From: CAYQJS01 sp964417895
Lineage (GTDB): Bacteria > Chloroflexota > UBA6077 > SHYK01
DNA length: 50,430 nt
Reading direction: 5' to 3'
NCBI GenBank assembly: GCA_964417895.1
Contig: CAYQJS010000042.1
Span: forward strand, 1 to 50,430
The notes under the pieces were generated by a model, which saw only the letters and a program-made list of their open reading frames with translations, was not told where the DNA came from and did not search any database. A program made the position numbers and the translations under genes. Positions 1 through 7,947 of this stretch are shown in pieces (position 1 is the first letter of the stretch; every line of letters begins with the position of its first letter).

Positions 1-171
1 CTCAATCGGCGCCGCGGGCGGCGTGTAGCGCCGCGTGTCGGCGTAGGCAAACAGATGCGGCGGCCCGAACACGTGGATCTGACTATCACAAGCGTTCCTG
101 GGGAGGGTCCAATGCGGCGGTCGCGTGTTGGGATCGGGTGGCAGCGCCACCGGTACTTGCCGGTCGCTCAT
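1..171 (-). CDS. Amidohydrolase family protein, N-terminal part (runs off the window)
   Basis: The reverse strand is open from an ATG at 171 to the window edge, giving 57 residues without a stop. The sequence contains CDSQIHVFGP followed by a YADTRRYTPP stretch, which is the N-terminal signature of TIM-barrel amidohydrolases related to 2-pyrone-4,6-dicarboxylate hydrolase. In that family the first beta strand usually ends in H-x-H; here it reads Q-I-H, a variant seen in part of the family. A purine-rich AGGATGGA precedes the start. The C-terminal catalytic residues lie outside the window, so the substrate cannot be inferred. Recognition rests on this short but characteristic segment. Confidence 0.7.
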   Translation of the reverse strand, partial: MSDRQVPVALPPDPNTRPPHWTLPRNACDSQIHVFGPPHLFAYADTRRYTPPAAPIE

Positions 172-172
172 G

Positions 173-445
173 TCATTCCATCCTGTTTGTCGTGATTCGT
201 GCTCCACGAGGGTACGGCGCGAAGCGTCCTCCGCGCGATGCGCGCGGCATGCGCGGCCGATTCCGAACAACCGGCATGTGCGCTCGAAATGCTAAGCGAT
301 TACGGGCGGCCCACCAACGAGAGAGCAGCCCCGGGTGGGAGGCTGCTCTCTTGGCCCTCTCGGCCACCTCGGCCGTGTAGGTCTGGCCCTTGTAACGCGC
401 GACGAGCTTGGTCCCGGGTGCGAGGTTACGGTCCTGGATCGCCAT
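173..445 (-). pseudogene. Fragment resembling a RAMA/DUF2924-type small domain
   Basis: From an ATG at 445 (preceded by AAAGGGGG) the reverse frame gives MAIQDRNLAPGTKLVARYKG and then QTYTAEV. This resembles the beta-rich start of small RAMA or DUF2924-like domains (PGT-x-L-x-x-x-YKGK-x-Y-x-V). After about 30 residues the similarity ends, and the frame runs through the hairpin at 321-350 into arginine-rich, non-protein-like sequence. The original gene probably stopped before the hairpin, and the present frame looks like a decayed or truncated remnant. The start codon and Shine-Dalgarno lie beside a second short hairpin (GGCACC/GGTGCC, 455-477). Assignment is tentative. Confidence 0.25.
321..350 (-). 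terminator. Perfect 10-bp hairpin, terminator-like
   Basis: The arms GAGAGCAGCC (321-330) and GGCTGCTCTC (341-350) are exact inverse complements around a 10-nt loop. No strong T-run follows in either direction. A near-identical hairpin, with the same AGGGCC-like flank on the reverse strand, lies at 9096-9127 behind another small reverse-strand gene. This supports a shared 3' element for reverse-strand transcripts. Confidence 0.45.
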
Positions 446-689
446 GGGTGTGGCACCCCCTTTCAAAAGGTGCCCTGATACATCGCTCTGACCGCCTCAG
501 AATGGGAAGGCGACTCAGCGCACACTCTTCGCCTTGTGTGACGACTTAGAGAGAGAACCACGAATGGGGATCGCGGGCGCTGACGATGGCCAGAGCCGGT
601 ACAATTTCCCGAGCCACGCCTCAAGCGGGCGCTGGCTGGAAAAGGCCAAATCGCTTGCTCGTAAATCCGAGCTAGGAGGGGAACCCCGA

Positions 690-1001
690 ATGGTGGAGAG
701 CCGCCCCCGTCTTGAGATCGCGTACTGCGTTACCTGAGGGTATTTCTGGCAAGCTGTCAGTGTGGCAGCTCAGATCGTGGCAGGCCGCAACAGGGAAGTT
801 GCCGTCACCCTAACCCCAGTGGGTGAAGGCCGCTTCGAGATCTATCTGAACGGCGAGGAAATCTATAACCGAAAGAACCCGCCCGCGAGCTCTAAACCTG
901 GAGCCGACATCCGCAACGTAGTTGTGGACGTAGCTGAGGGCGTGCGGAGCAAGCTACTCGCTTCGCTGAAGGCTGTACCTACGGCGGCGGGGGGCCACTA
1001 G
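690..1001 (+). CDS. SelW-like (Rdx family) selenoprotein with in-frame UGA at 735-737
   Basis: Translation from ATG 690 (Shine-Dalgarno AGGAGGGG at 674-681, 8-nt spacing) gives about 103 residues if the TGA at 735 is read as selenocysteine. The N-terminus reads RLEIAYCVT-U-GYFWQAVSVA, the canonical redox C-x-x-U/C motif plus following helix of the SelT/SelW/SelH (Rdx) thioredoxin-fold family. The remainder, with GEGRFEIYLNGEEIYNRK, matches the family's central beta hairpin. Reading TGA as stop would leave a 15-residue peptide and a headless 79-residue frame starting at GTG 762. Such proteins are thought to be thiol redox proteins. A hairpin suited to be a bacterial SECIS follows the UGA. No selA, selB, selD or tRNA-Sec lies in the window. 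Confidence 0.85.
746..773 (+). promoter_or_regulatory. Putative bacterial SECIS element
   Basis: Directly downstream of the UGA, AGCTGTCA (752-759) pairs with TGGCAGCT (763-770) over 8 bp, one of them a U-G wobble, leaving a GUG apical loop at 760-762. CTG (746-748) can extend the stem with CAG (771-773) across a bulge. The loop begins with G and lies 23 nt after the UGA (737 to 760). Known bacterial SECIS elements have a guanine in the first loop positions and about 16-37 nt between UGA and loop, so this hairpin fits. Folding was done by eye. Confidence 0.7.
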
Positions 1002-1004
1002 GCT

Positions 1005-1658
1005 TCACACGTCTGGACGCCGCGGGCGAAAACGGAAGAACCAAATCGCGTACGCGATCAGGTTGCGGATGCCCTTCCACCGGGCCAAGCGGCGCTTGGC
1101 CCGGTCGGAGTCGAGGAAATGGAGCAGGCGCGTGAACAGCCCCGGCGTCACGCCTCTTCCCACTGGTCCGCCCAGAGCTCCGGTGTCAGGTCCCTTCGCT
1201 CGTTCACCAAAACGGTTCAGCTCACGCGCGGTGAGCCGCGCCTGCCCATAGGCGATCCCGAGCCGCTGGCGAGCCAGCGGGGTCATCCCCAGCTCCGTCT
1301 CCGCTGCCCCGAGTTCACCCAGCAGGACGCTCAGATAGCGCACGAGTGGGTTCAGCGCCGGCTGGCCCATCGAGCCCTGGACCAACCGCGTCTGTTTCAG
1401 GATGGCGTTCACCTTCTCGTACTCATCCGACGTCTCGATCCACCGCTCGATGCGTGGGAGGTCCACCTGCCGGTCCACGGCCTGGGCGAGATTGGACAGC
1501 CAGTACGCCCGCCACCGCTTGCGGCTGATGGCGAGGAGCCCTGCTGGAGCGCGGGGCGTCGCTCAGTACTGGTGATGAGCGTGATCCCAGTCCGCCCGCA
1601 CTAGCTCGGCAGGCGAACTGCTACGAACTTCTCCTTTCCCCGCCTGCTCAGCCACCAT
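1005..1658 (-). pseudogene. Phage terminase small subunit, P27 family, interrupted by a nonsense codon
   Basis: The reverse frame holds VDRQVDLPRIERWI, then LVQGSMGQPALNPLVRYL and ELGMTPLARQRLGI, closely matching the conserved core of P27-family terminase small subunits, which bind phage DNA at the start of packaging. The frame extends upstream through RKRWRAYWLSNLAQAVD and is continuous with an ATG at 1658, except for an in-frame TGA at 1563-1565 (codon 32). Between that TGA and a GTG at 1478 there is no start codon. No large terminase, portal or capsid gene is nearby. This is best read as a decayed prophage or gene-transfer remnant; a re-initiated shorter protein from GTG 1478 is the alternative. 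Confidence 0.75.
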
Positions 1659-1892
1659 TTTTTTCGCCCTCACCGCGCCAACGACCCATCACGATGCCGC
1701 CATAGTGAATCGTTTGCTATGCGTTCGTTCCCGAGAACAAGCTCAGCCGCTAGTTGCCCGACTATGGGAACAGGAATACACTCGCGGCATCCGTCGGCGC
1801 GGGCTGCCCACAGGCCGGGAAGGTGTCGTTTACCGCTTCAGTGCAGGCGGCACACGCGTCACGGTAGACCGTCTTGAGAGAGGTTTGAGCAG
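1659..1892. other. Gene-free stretch before the racemase-like gene
   Basis: No convincing coding sequence was found on either strand. Base composition is lower in GC than the flanking genes, which fits an upstream regulatory region for the gene at 1893. No clear -35/-10 pair could be fixed. Confidence 0.4.
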
Positions 1893-2675
1893 ATGCGGAT
1901 ACTGGTGATGGGAGCTGGCCGAAACCTTACGCATGGCACGACGCCGCGCCGCACGTACATCGAGGCGCGCGAGCAGCGGGAGCCCGATACCTCCCCGTCA
2001 CCGTTCCAGGAATACGCGTCGCCCGGAACTCAGGTTGATTCGGGCGATCCGGAAGACTATCAGGGCGCGGCTGAGGTCGGCGTGGGGGGCAGTGACCGAT
2101 ACATGCGGTGGTGGTTGCCAGTGCCGGGGATTGTCCGCAAGGCAGTATGGGCCGAGCAAAACGGATACGACGCGATTATCCAGAGCAACAACTTCGAGCA
2201 TGGCGTCGAGGCTTCGCGGTTGGCCGTTCGCATACCCGTCCTCGGCTTGTGCCGCACTACCATGCACGTGGCTGCCAACCTGGCCGACCGGGTGGGGGTC
2301 ACTGTTCCCCTTGACGGCTACTTTGTGCTCGCTCGCCGCCTTCTGGATGGCTATGGCCTTCGGGGGTTCGTCAGTAGCATACGGTCGCTCGGCTTCGACA
2401 ATGTGCCTCCGGCCGACCAGGTAGACAGTCTGCGGCCGGCCATGTTCGAGCGGGCGGTGGAGGTGATGAGAGACCTGGTGAAGGACGGAGCCGAGTGCAT
2501 CGTGCCGCTCGGTGGTGCGGTGATTCCCTCCATCCTCGACCCCGAGGATCTCCAGCGAGAGGTGGGTGCGCCCGTGCTCAATCCCCGACGGATTGGCGTT
2601 CGTACCGCCGAGCTCTACGTCAACCTGGGCCTATCCCACAGCCCGCTGACCTACATGCGGGCAACCCTCCGCTGA
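1893..2675 (+). CDS. Asp/Glu racemase-like protein (hydantoin-racemase relative), copy 1
   Basis: This 260-residue protein has the layout of the Asp/Glu/hydantoin racemase superfamily: MRILVMGAGRN start, a central GLCRTTMHVAANLADR segment, and a late AECIVPLGGAVIPSI strand-loop. Enzymes of that fold use two cysteines, one after the N-terminal-half beta strand (usually C-x-x-D/T-x-G) and one in a late L-G-C-A loop. Here the first region reads QSNNFEHG (residues about 97-104) and the second PLGGA (about 205-209), so both canonical cysteines are absent. Cys120 and Cys202 remain at neighbouring positions. The protein is cytosolic with no signal peptide. A solute-binding lipoprotein gene starts 33 nt downstream, and the pair recurs at 11411-13999. 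Substrate and activity are unknown. Confidence 0.75.
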   Translation: MRILVMGAGRNLTHGTTPRRTYIEAREQREPDTSPSPFQEYASPGTQVDSGDPEDYQGAAEVGVGGSDRYMRWWLPVPGIVRKAVWAEQNGYDAIIQSNNFEHGVEASRLAVRIPVLGLCRTTMHVAANLADRVGVTVPLDGYFVLARRLLDGYGLRGFVSSIRSLGFDNVPPADQVDSLRPAMFERAVEVMRDLVKDGAECIVPLGGAVIPSILDPEDLQREVGAPVLNPRRIGVRTAELYVNLGLSHSPLTYMRATLR

Positions 2676-2708
2676 ACGGCCATCCTGGATTAGAAGGGGG
2701 ATTCCCCA

Positions 2709-4418
2709 ATGAACGCCACCGCTTTTGTCCGCCGGAGCCACCGTATCGCCAGCTCGATCGCCTTCGGCGTTGGCCTGGTGGTGCTCGTCGCTGGTTGCAC
2801 CAGCCCGTCCACGAGCACGCCGGGGCAGAATGCGCCCAGCGCGCGATCGGCGCCAAAGGTTCTCCGGCTAGCGTGGGATAGAGAGCAGCCCACTTTCTAC
2901 GCGGGCAGCAACGCCGCCGGACGCGAGGCGCGAGACATCTTCACCGCGGGCCTCACGTACATCGACGCCGCGGGCACTGTGCAGCCCAAGCTAGCCGTTA
3001 AGGTGCCTTCGATCCAGGATGGCGACTGGAACGTCGGGTCGGACGGCAGCATGGAGGTGACCTGGGAGCTCAAACCGGGTCTCACCTGGCACGACGGGGA
3101 CCCGCTGACCTCAGAGGACTTCGCGTTCAGTCTCAAGCTGTTCAAGGACCCGGCAAGTGCGTTTGTCGTTCCGACGAACATCCGGCTGATCGGCGAAGTG
3201 GTGACGCCGAGCCCGCAGACGATCATGTTCCGCTATCCCCGAACCTACAACGGCGCCCACGTGTCCGGCCCCGATGAGTTCCCCGCTGTGCCGCGGCATC
3301 TGCTCGCCACCCACTACGCCGAGGCGGGCGCGGAGGCAGTTACGAGGAGTCCTTTCTGGCAGACGGGTTGGGTCGGGCTCGGTCCATTCAAGATGACGAA
3401 GTACGAGTTGGCGAGCTACATCGAAGCTGACGCGTTCGACGGTTTTGTGTGGGGCCGCCCCAGGATCGACAAGCTCTTCATCAAGTTTGTTCTCGATACG
3501 AATTCCCTGCTCGCCCAAGCGCTGGCGGGCGAGATCGACGTGATCCCGATCGGCTCGTTTGACCCCCAGCACGCGGAGGTGCTCAAGAATCAGTGGTCAC
3601 CGTTGGGAAAAGGTACGGTAAGCGGATTTCTCTCCCGCGTGCGCCAGTACCAGTGGCAGTTCCGGGACCCCTCGCTGCCCTGGGCCGACCTCCGCGTGCG
3701 ACAGGCCATGCTGATGGCGATCGACCGTGAGGCGATTGCGGACGGGGTCTACCGCGGCATAACCCAGGTCGCGCACACCGTCGTCCTCCCCAGAGAGCCG
3801 CTCTACCCCCGCCTCGAACAGGCCGGCCTTCGGAAGTATTCCTTCGATCGGGCCGAGGCGGAGCGCCTGCTGGAGGCGGCGGGATGGACGCGGGGCGCCG
3901 ACGGGATCAGACGCAACGCTGCGGGCACCGAGCTGAGGCATATCCCCTCGACCGTGGGAAGCAAGGCGGATGAGCTTATCGTCATCGTCGAGGACTGGAA
4001 GTCGCTGGGGCTCCGCTCCGAAGCGTTCATCTTTCCGACCAGCGCGACCAACGAGCCTGAGCTCCGCGCCAAGTCTGACAGCACCGGGCGCAATGGCCAA
4101 TGGGATTCCTCCTATTGGAACCGCTACCTCCGATCGGAGATCGCGAGCGAGCCCCGATGGAGTGGGGCCAACACCGGCGGCTATTCAAATCCCGCCGTCG
4201 AAGACCTGCATCAGCGCTGGATAGGCGCCTTGCAACCAAACGTACGCTCGGACGTCGAAGTCACGTTTCACAAGCTGCTCATCGACGAGCTGGCCTACCT
4301 GCCGGTCGTATACGACTTCGAGTTGTTCGCCTTTCGCTCTGGCGTGGCCGGCCCCACCGCCCCCGGATTCGAAGGAGGCAACACGACCTGGAACATCCAT
4401 ACATGGACGGCGGACTAA
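2709..4418 (+). CDS. ABC transporter solute-binding lipoprotein, family 5 (OppA/DppA type), copy A
   Basis: The 569-residue product has a basic N-terminus, a hydrophobic stretch and a lipobox ending VLVAGC (Cys30), so it should be a surface-anchored lipoprotein. The body has the family-5 solute-binding pattern: LKPGLTWHDGDPLTSEDFAFS, a central DLRVRQAMLMAIDREAI segment, and a C-terminal NTTWNIHTW ending. Such proteins usually bind oligopeptides, nickel or small organic compounds for an ABC importer. No permease or ATPase gene is near. A Shine-Dalgarno AAGGGGG precedes ATG 2709. The 33-nt gap to the racemase-like gene indicates co-transcription, so the ligand may be that enzyme's substrate (inference). 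Confidence 0.92.
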   Translation: MNATAFVRRSHRIASSIAFGVGLVVLVAGCTSPSTSTPGQNAPSARSAPKVLRLAWDREQPTFYAGSNAAGREARDIFTAGLTYIDAAGTVQPKLAVKVPSIQDGDWNVGSDGSMEVTWELKPGLTWHDGDPLTSEDFAFSLKLFKDPASAFVVPTNIRLIGEVVTPSPQTIMFRYPRTYNGAHVSGPDEFPAVPRHLLATHYAEAGAEAVTRSPFWQTGWVGLGPFKMTKYELASYIEADAFDGFVWGRPRIDKLFIKFVLDTNSLLAQALAGEIDVIPIGSFDPQHAEVLKNQWSPLGKGTVSGFLSRVRQYQWQFRDPSLPWADLRVRQAMLMAIDREAIADGVYRGITQVAHTVVLPREPLYPRLEQAGLRKYSFDRAEAERLLEAAGWTRGADGIRRNAAGTELRHIPSTVGSKADELIVIVEDWKSLGLRSEAFIFPTSATNEPELRAKSDSTGRNGQWDSSYWNRYLRSEIASEPRWSGANTGGYSNPAVEDLHQRWIGALQPNVRSDVEVTFHKLLIDELAYLPVVYDFELFAFRSGVAGPTAPGFEGGNTTWNIHTWTAD

Positions 4419-4469
4419 CCCGGGCGACCCGGCCGTCTCTGCGCGGGGATAGGCCACGATCCCACGATG

Positions 4470-4488
4470 GTGCGTGCTTCTGACGCAC
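4470..4488 (+). terminator. Short hairpin between convergent genes
   Basis: GTGCGT and ACGCAC form a 6-bp stem around a 7-nt loop, 50 bp after the solute-binding protein stop and before the convergent MFS gene. It could serve as a weak terminator for the forward transcript. No T-run follows. Confidence 0.3.
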
Positions 4489-4568
4489 ATCGACAGACTT
4501 GCAGATTCTTGGGCACGGCCGAGCCCATTGACTGTTTGGAGCGTCGTTAGGTATCGCCTCCACGTCCA

Positions 4569-5885
4569 TCAGCCGACCTCCACCCGAGCCCTGGACGGGG
4601 CCGTATGGGGTTCGCCCCCCTCGCCGATGTCGCGAGCGCGGATCTCCGGGCGTCCCAAGAGAAGGGCGATGCAGATCGCGAGGCAGCCGAGCGCGCCGCC
4701 AACGAGCGCGGTCGGCGCTCCGAGGGTGCCCGCGGCGGCGCCCATCACGCTCTGGCCGAGGGCGGGACCTCCACCCTGCAGCATGTGCTGGAACGCAGAG
4801 ACTCGGCCCCGGAGCGCGTCGGGCGTGATTAGCTGGATCGCAGCGCCCCGCGTCGTCGCCTGCACCGAGTCGGTCAACCCCAATCCAGCTACCGCGAGCA
4901 ACGCGAGGGCAAAGCCTGGGGCTAGCGCTAGGCCGACGAGACAGCAGCAGTAGGCGATGATGCAGCCGGCCACGAGCCGGCCCTTGTAGGGGATCTCGCC
5001 AAGATACATCACGATGACAAGGCCGACGAGGCTGCCGGCGGCGGGAGCGGAGGTCAGCAGCCCGAAGCCGATGGGCCCCGTCTCGAAATCGGCCGCGACG
5101 ATCGGAAGCAGGGCCGGGTAACTGCCAAACAGCATGGCCACGACGTCGAACATCAGCAGGACGAAGATGATGCTGTGCTCGCGGACGAAAGCCAAGCCTT
5201 CGAGCAGGTTCCGCAGCGGCGAGCCCTCGGGGCGATGCATCAGCGAACCGAGCGTGATGAAACCCAGCGCAGCCGCGGTGACGAAATGCGCCAATCCGTT
5301 CAGGGCATAAGTTATCGGGAGGCCGAAGACTGCGATCAGTACGCCGGCGATCGAGGGTGCGACGATCCTGTCGATCTGGTGAATGCTTGCGTTCAGCGCG
5401 AACGCGTTCATGAGATGGTGGCGCGGCACGAGGCCGGCGATTACGGCGCGCCGGGCCGGATTGCTGACCGAGGTGAGACTGGAGTTGATGAAGGTGACCG
5501 CGTAGATGTGCCAGACCTCGACGAGCCCCGCGAGCGTCAGCACCGCCAGGATGATGCCGAAGGCGCCGTTTGTCACCTGGGTCACAATCATGATCTGGCG
5601 GCGGTCCATTCGGTCCGCGATTACACCGCCGATGAGAGAGAACAGGGCGATGGGGATAAAGCGAGCTAGCCCGTTCAGGCCGAGATGGAGCGCCGAGCCG
5701 GTGAGCGCGTAGATCTGCCAGAGGTTCGCCACCTGCTGCAGCTGCCCGCCAATTCCGGAGGTGACGTTCGAGAGAAACAGCCACCGAAACGATCGATACT
5801 CGAGGGCGGCGAAGGTGCTGCGAAATCCGCGCTCAGTACTCAAGCAGGATGATCCAGAGTTCCAACCTCGATTCGAGTGGGTCAT
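4569..5885 (-). CDS. MFS transporter, MFS_3/EntS-like
   Basis: About 438 residues with alternating hydrophobic segments typical of a 12-helix major facilitator. The loop between helices 2 and 3 carries GGVIADRMDRRQIM, the MFS GxxxDRxxRR motif. After FRSTFAALEYRSFRWLFLS the N-terminus matches the MFS_3 group (enterobactin-exporter EntS-like), usually proton-driven exporters of small molecules or siderophores. I chose ATG 5885 because conserved sequence begins soon after it; an ATG at 5915 is possible. The C-terminus is charged and Gly-rich. It is convergent with the upstream solute-binding gene and has no partner in its own orientation, so its substrate cannot be inferred. Confidence 0.88.
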   Translation of the reverse strand: MTHSNRGWNSGSSCLSTERGFRSTFAALEYRSFRWLFLSNVTSGIGGQLQQVANLWQIYALTGSALHLGLNGLARFIPIALFSLIGGVIADRMDRRQIMIVTQVTNGAFGIILAVLTLAGLVEVWHIYAVTFINSSLTSVSNPARRAVIAGLVPRHHLMNAFALNASIHQIDRIVAPSIAGVLIAVFGLPITYALNGLAHFVTAAALGFITLGSLMHRPEGSPLRNLLEGLAFVREHSIIFVLLMFDVVAMLFGSYPALLPIVAADFETGPIGFGLLTSAPAAGSLVGLVIVMYLGEIPYKGRLVAGCIIAYCCCLVGLALAPGFALALLAVAGLGLTDSVQATTRGAAIQLITPDALRGRVSAFQHMLQGGGPALGQSVMGAAAGTLGAPTALVGGALGCLAICIALLLGRPEIRARDIGEGGEPHTAPSRARVEVG

Positions 5886-5995
5886 GGTCGGGAGAATGGA
5901 GTGTCCGCCCCTCACACCTTAGAAAGCTCGCGGTGGCGCAGCGCAGGCTCAGGTGACGGCTGCATCATCATATCTTTGAACTCGAGGCTGCGAAA

Positions 5996-6190
5996 TCAAG
6001 ATGCTCGGCCCCCTCCGCTCGTTCCTCGGGGACAGGTGCTTAAGTAATAGTCAGGCAAAGGCGCCAGCCGCGCGATGGACAACTCGGGGCGAAAGCTAGC
6101 CTGGGTGCACGCTGAAATGGCCCGCTCGAAGTAGCCGTGGGCGTTCTCATGCGTGCCAAGCAGCAGAGATCCGCAGAAGTGGGCCTTTGA
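5996..6190 (-). pseudogene. Remnant of a TPR-type regulator C-terminus
   Basis: A reverse frame ending at TGA 5996-5998 reads GTHENAHGYFERAISACTQA and then SFRPELSIARLAPL. This resembles the last tetratricopeptide-like repeats of the large ATPase/LuxR or adenylate-cyclase regulators common in Chloroflexota (pattern A-x-x-HFE-A-L-x-x-C-R-x-x-G-x-RPELA). No start or ATPase domain is present upstream, because the GMC oxidoreductase gene begins there on the other strand. It is interpreted as a truncated relic. The rest of the 5886-6219 gap shows no other gene. Confidence 0.35.
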
Positions 6191-6219
6191 ACCGATGCGA
6201 GCGGTAAGCTCACCGCGCC

Positions 6220-7839
6220 ATGGCTATCGATCCACTGGGCAGCTTCGACTACGTGATCGCTGGGGCGGGCACGGCAGGGTGTGTGCTCGCGAACCGCCTG
6301 TCGGCCGACCCGGGCGTCCGAGTGCTTCTCATCGAAGCCGGCGGGCGCGACGACTGGATGTGGATCCGCATCCCGGTCGGCTATCTCTACTGCATCGGCA
6401 ATCCCCGCACCGACTGGTGCTATCACACCGAACCGTGCGAGGGTCTCAACGGACGGTCCATCCTCTACGCTCGGGGGAGGGTATTGGGTGGTTGCTCGTC
6501 GATCAACGCCATGCTTTATTTGCGCGGCCAGCGGGGAGACTATGGCGAGTGGGCCAAGCTCACCGATGATCCTGGGTGGTCGTGGGAACGGGTGCTGCCG
6601 GTGTTCAAGCGCTCCGAGGACCACTGGCGAGGGCCAGGGGATTTCCACGGCGTCGGCGGTGAGTGGCGCGTCGAACGGCAGCGCCTCGGCTGGGAACTGC
6701 TGGATGCCTTTCAATCGGCCGCAGAGGAGCAGGGCATCCCCCGCACGGACGACTTCAACCAGGGCGACAACTTCGGCTCCAGCAAATTCGAAGTGAACCA
6801 GCGGCGGGGCGTTCGGTGGAGCGCAACCAACGCGTTCTTAAGCCCTGCGATGGGCCGACCCAACCTTACCGTGTTGACTGACGCGCTGGTGCGCCGTCTG
6901 CGGTTCGACCGCAAGCGGGTGACCGGCGTGGAACTGTCCCACGGAGGGCGAGAGCTGCACGCTGAGGCCCGCATCGAGACAGTCCTGGCCACGGGAGCCA
7001 TCGGCAGCCCGCAGATCCTGCAACTCTCAGGGATTGGGCCTGGCCCACTCCTGCAGAGCGTCGGTATCCCGGTCGTATGCAATCTGCCCGGCGTGGGAGA
7101 GAACCTGCAGGACCACCTGCAGCTCCGCATGGCCTTCAAGGTGCAGAAGGCCCTGACCCTCAACCAGTTGACCAACAGCTGGCTGGGGAAGGCGCGCATT
7201 GGCCTTGAGTACCTGCTGTTCCGGACGGGGCCCTTGACTATGGCCCCCTCGCAGGTGGGCGCGTTCACTCGCTCGTCGCCGGAACGGCCCAACCCGAACA
7301 TCGAGTACCACGTTCAGCCGCTCTCGCTGGACCGCTTTGGTGAGCCCTTGCACCGTTTTCCCGCGTTCACCGCCTCCGTCTGCAACCTCGACCCGACCTC
7401 GCGCGGATTCGTCCGGATCAAGAGCGCCGATGCGAGAGATGCCCCCGCCATCCAGCCGAACTACCTCTCGACCGATGAGGACCGGCAGGTAGCCATCGAA
7501 TCGTTGCAGTTGACCCGCCGAATTGTGAGAGGGAAGGCGCTGGAGCGTTACCAGCCAGAGGAGTTCGTCCCCGGGCAGGAGTTCGAGAGCGACGCGGACC
7601 TCGTCAAAGCGGCCGGCGATATCGGGACCACCATCTTCCACCCCGTAGGCACTTGCAAGATGGGTGTGGCCGCCGACCCATCGGCGGTGGTGGACTCACG
7701 GCTGCGAGTACTTGGCTTGGAACGACTGCGGGTGGTCGACGCTTCGATCATGCCCACGATCACGTCGGGGAACCCGAACTCGCCCACGGTCATGATCGCC
7801 GAGCGGGGGGCTGAGATGATCCGCGCAGACCGGGGGTAA
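6220..7839 (+). CDS. GMC family FAD-dependent oxidoreductase (choline/alcohol dehydrogenase-like)
   Basis: At 539 residues this is the usual length for glucose-methanol-choline oxidoreductases. It begins with the FAD-binding Rossmann motif DYVIAGAGTAGCVLANRL (about residues 10-27) and has the GMC signature ARGRVLGGCSSINAM near residue 90 and ATGAIGSPQILQLSGIG near 260. The C-terminal active-site elements HPVGTCKMG (His about 474) and SGNPNSPTVM (Asn about 520) correspond to the His-Asn pair of choline oxidase-type enzymes. It should oxidise an alcohol to an aldehyde or acid in the cytosol. The enolase-family gene 108 nt downstream on the same strand may share its transcript. Substrate is unknown. 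Confidence 0.93.
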   Translation: MAIDPLGSFDYVIAGAGTAGCVLANRLSADPGVRVLLIEAGGRDDWMWIRIPVGYLYCIGNPRTDWCYHTEPCEGLNGRSILYARGRVLGGCSSINAMLYLRGQRGDYGEWAKLTDDPGWSWERVLPVFKRSEDHWRGPGDFHGVGGEWRVERQRLGWELLDAFQSAAEEQGIPRTDDFNQGDNFGSSKFEVNQRRGVRWSATNAFLSPAMGRPNLTVLTDALVRRLRFDRKRVTGVELSHGGRELHAEARIETVLATGAIGSPQILQLSGIGPGPLLQSVGIPVVCNLPGVGENLQDHLQLRMAFKVQKALTLNQLTNSWLGKARIGLEYLLFRTGPLTMAPSQVGAFTRSSPERPNPNIEYHVQPLSLDRFGEPLHRFPAFTASVCNLDPTSRGFVRIKSADARDAPAIQPNYLSTDEDRQVAIESLQLTRRIVRGKALERYQPEEFVPGQEFESDADLVKAAGDIGTTIFHPVGTCKMGVAADPSAVVDSRLRVLGLERLRVVDASIMPTITSGNPNSPTVMIAERGAEMIRADRG

Positions 7840-7947
7840 AGGCGGTCGCCTTCACTAGGTTGCAATCGTGCCGCTTCCTGACAAAATGCAGCCTGCGAAT
7901 CCCGCCCATTGCTGCGGCCGAGGCCCGTGACGTTGTAGGGAGGGCTC

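Noticed and set aside
1563..1565. In-frame TGA in the terminase gene as a second selenocysteine codon
   Set aside because: The context (HHQY-TGA-ATPRAP) is not a redox motif, the terminase family has no Sec or Cys there, and no suitable hairpin follows. A nonsense mutation or loss of the N-terminus is simpler.
1705..1908. Forward 67-codon frame overlapping the racemase-like start
   Set aside because: It has no ribosome-binding site, atypical codon use and no recognisable motif. The region is better read as upstream regulatory DNA.
6040..6714. Long reverse frame over the GMC gene start
   Set aside because: Its composition is that of an antisense shadow of a high-GC gene and it has no recognisable domain. 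The forward GMC gene explains the sequence fully.
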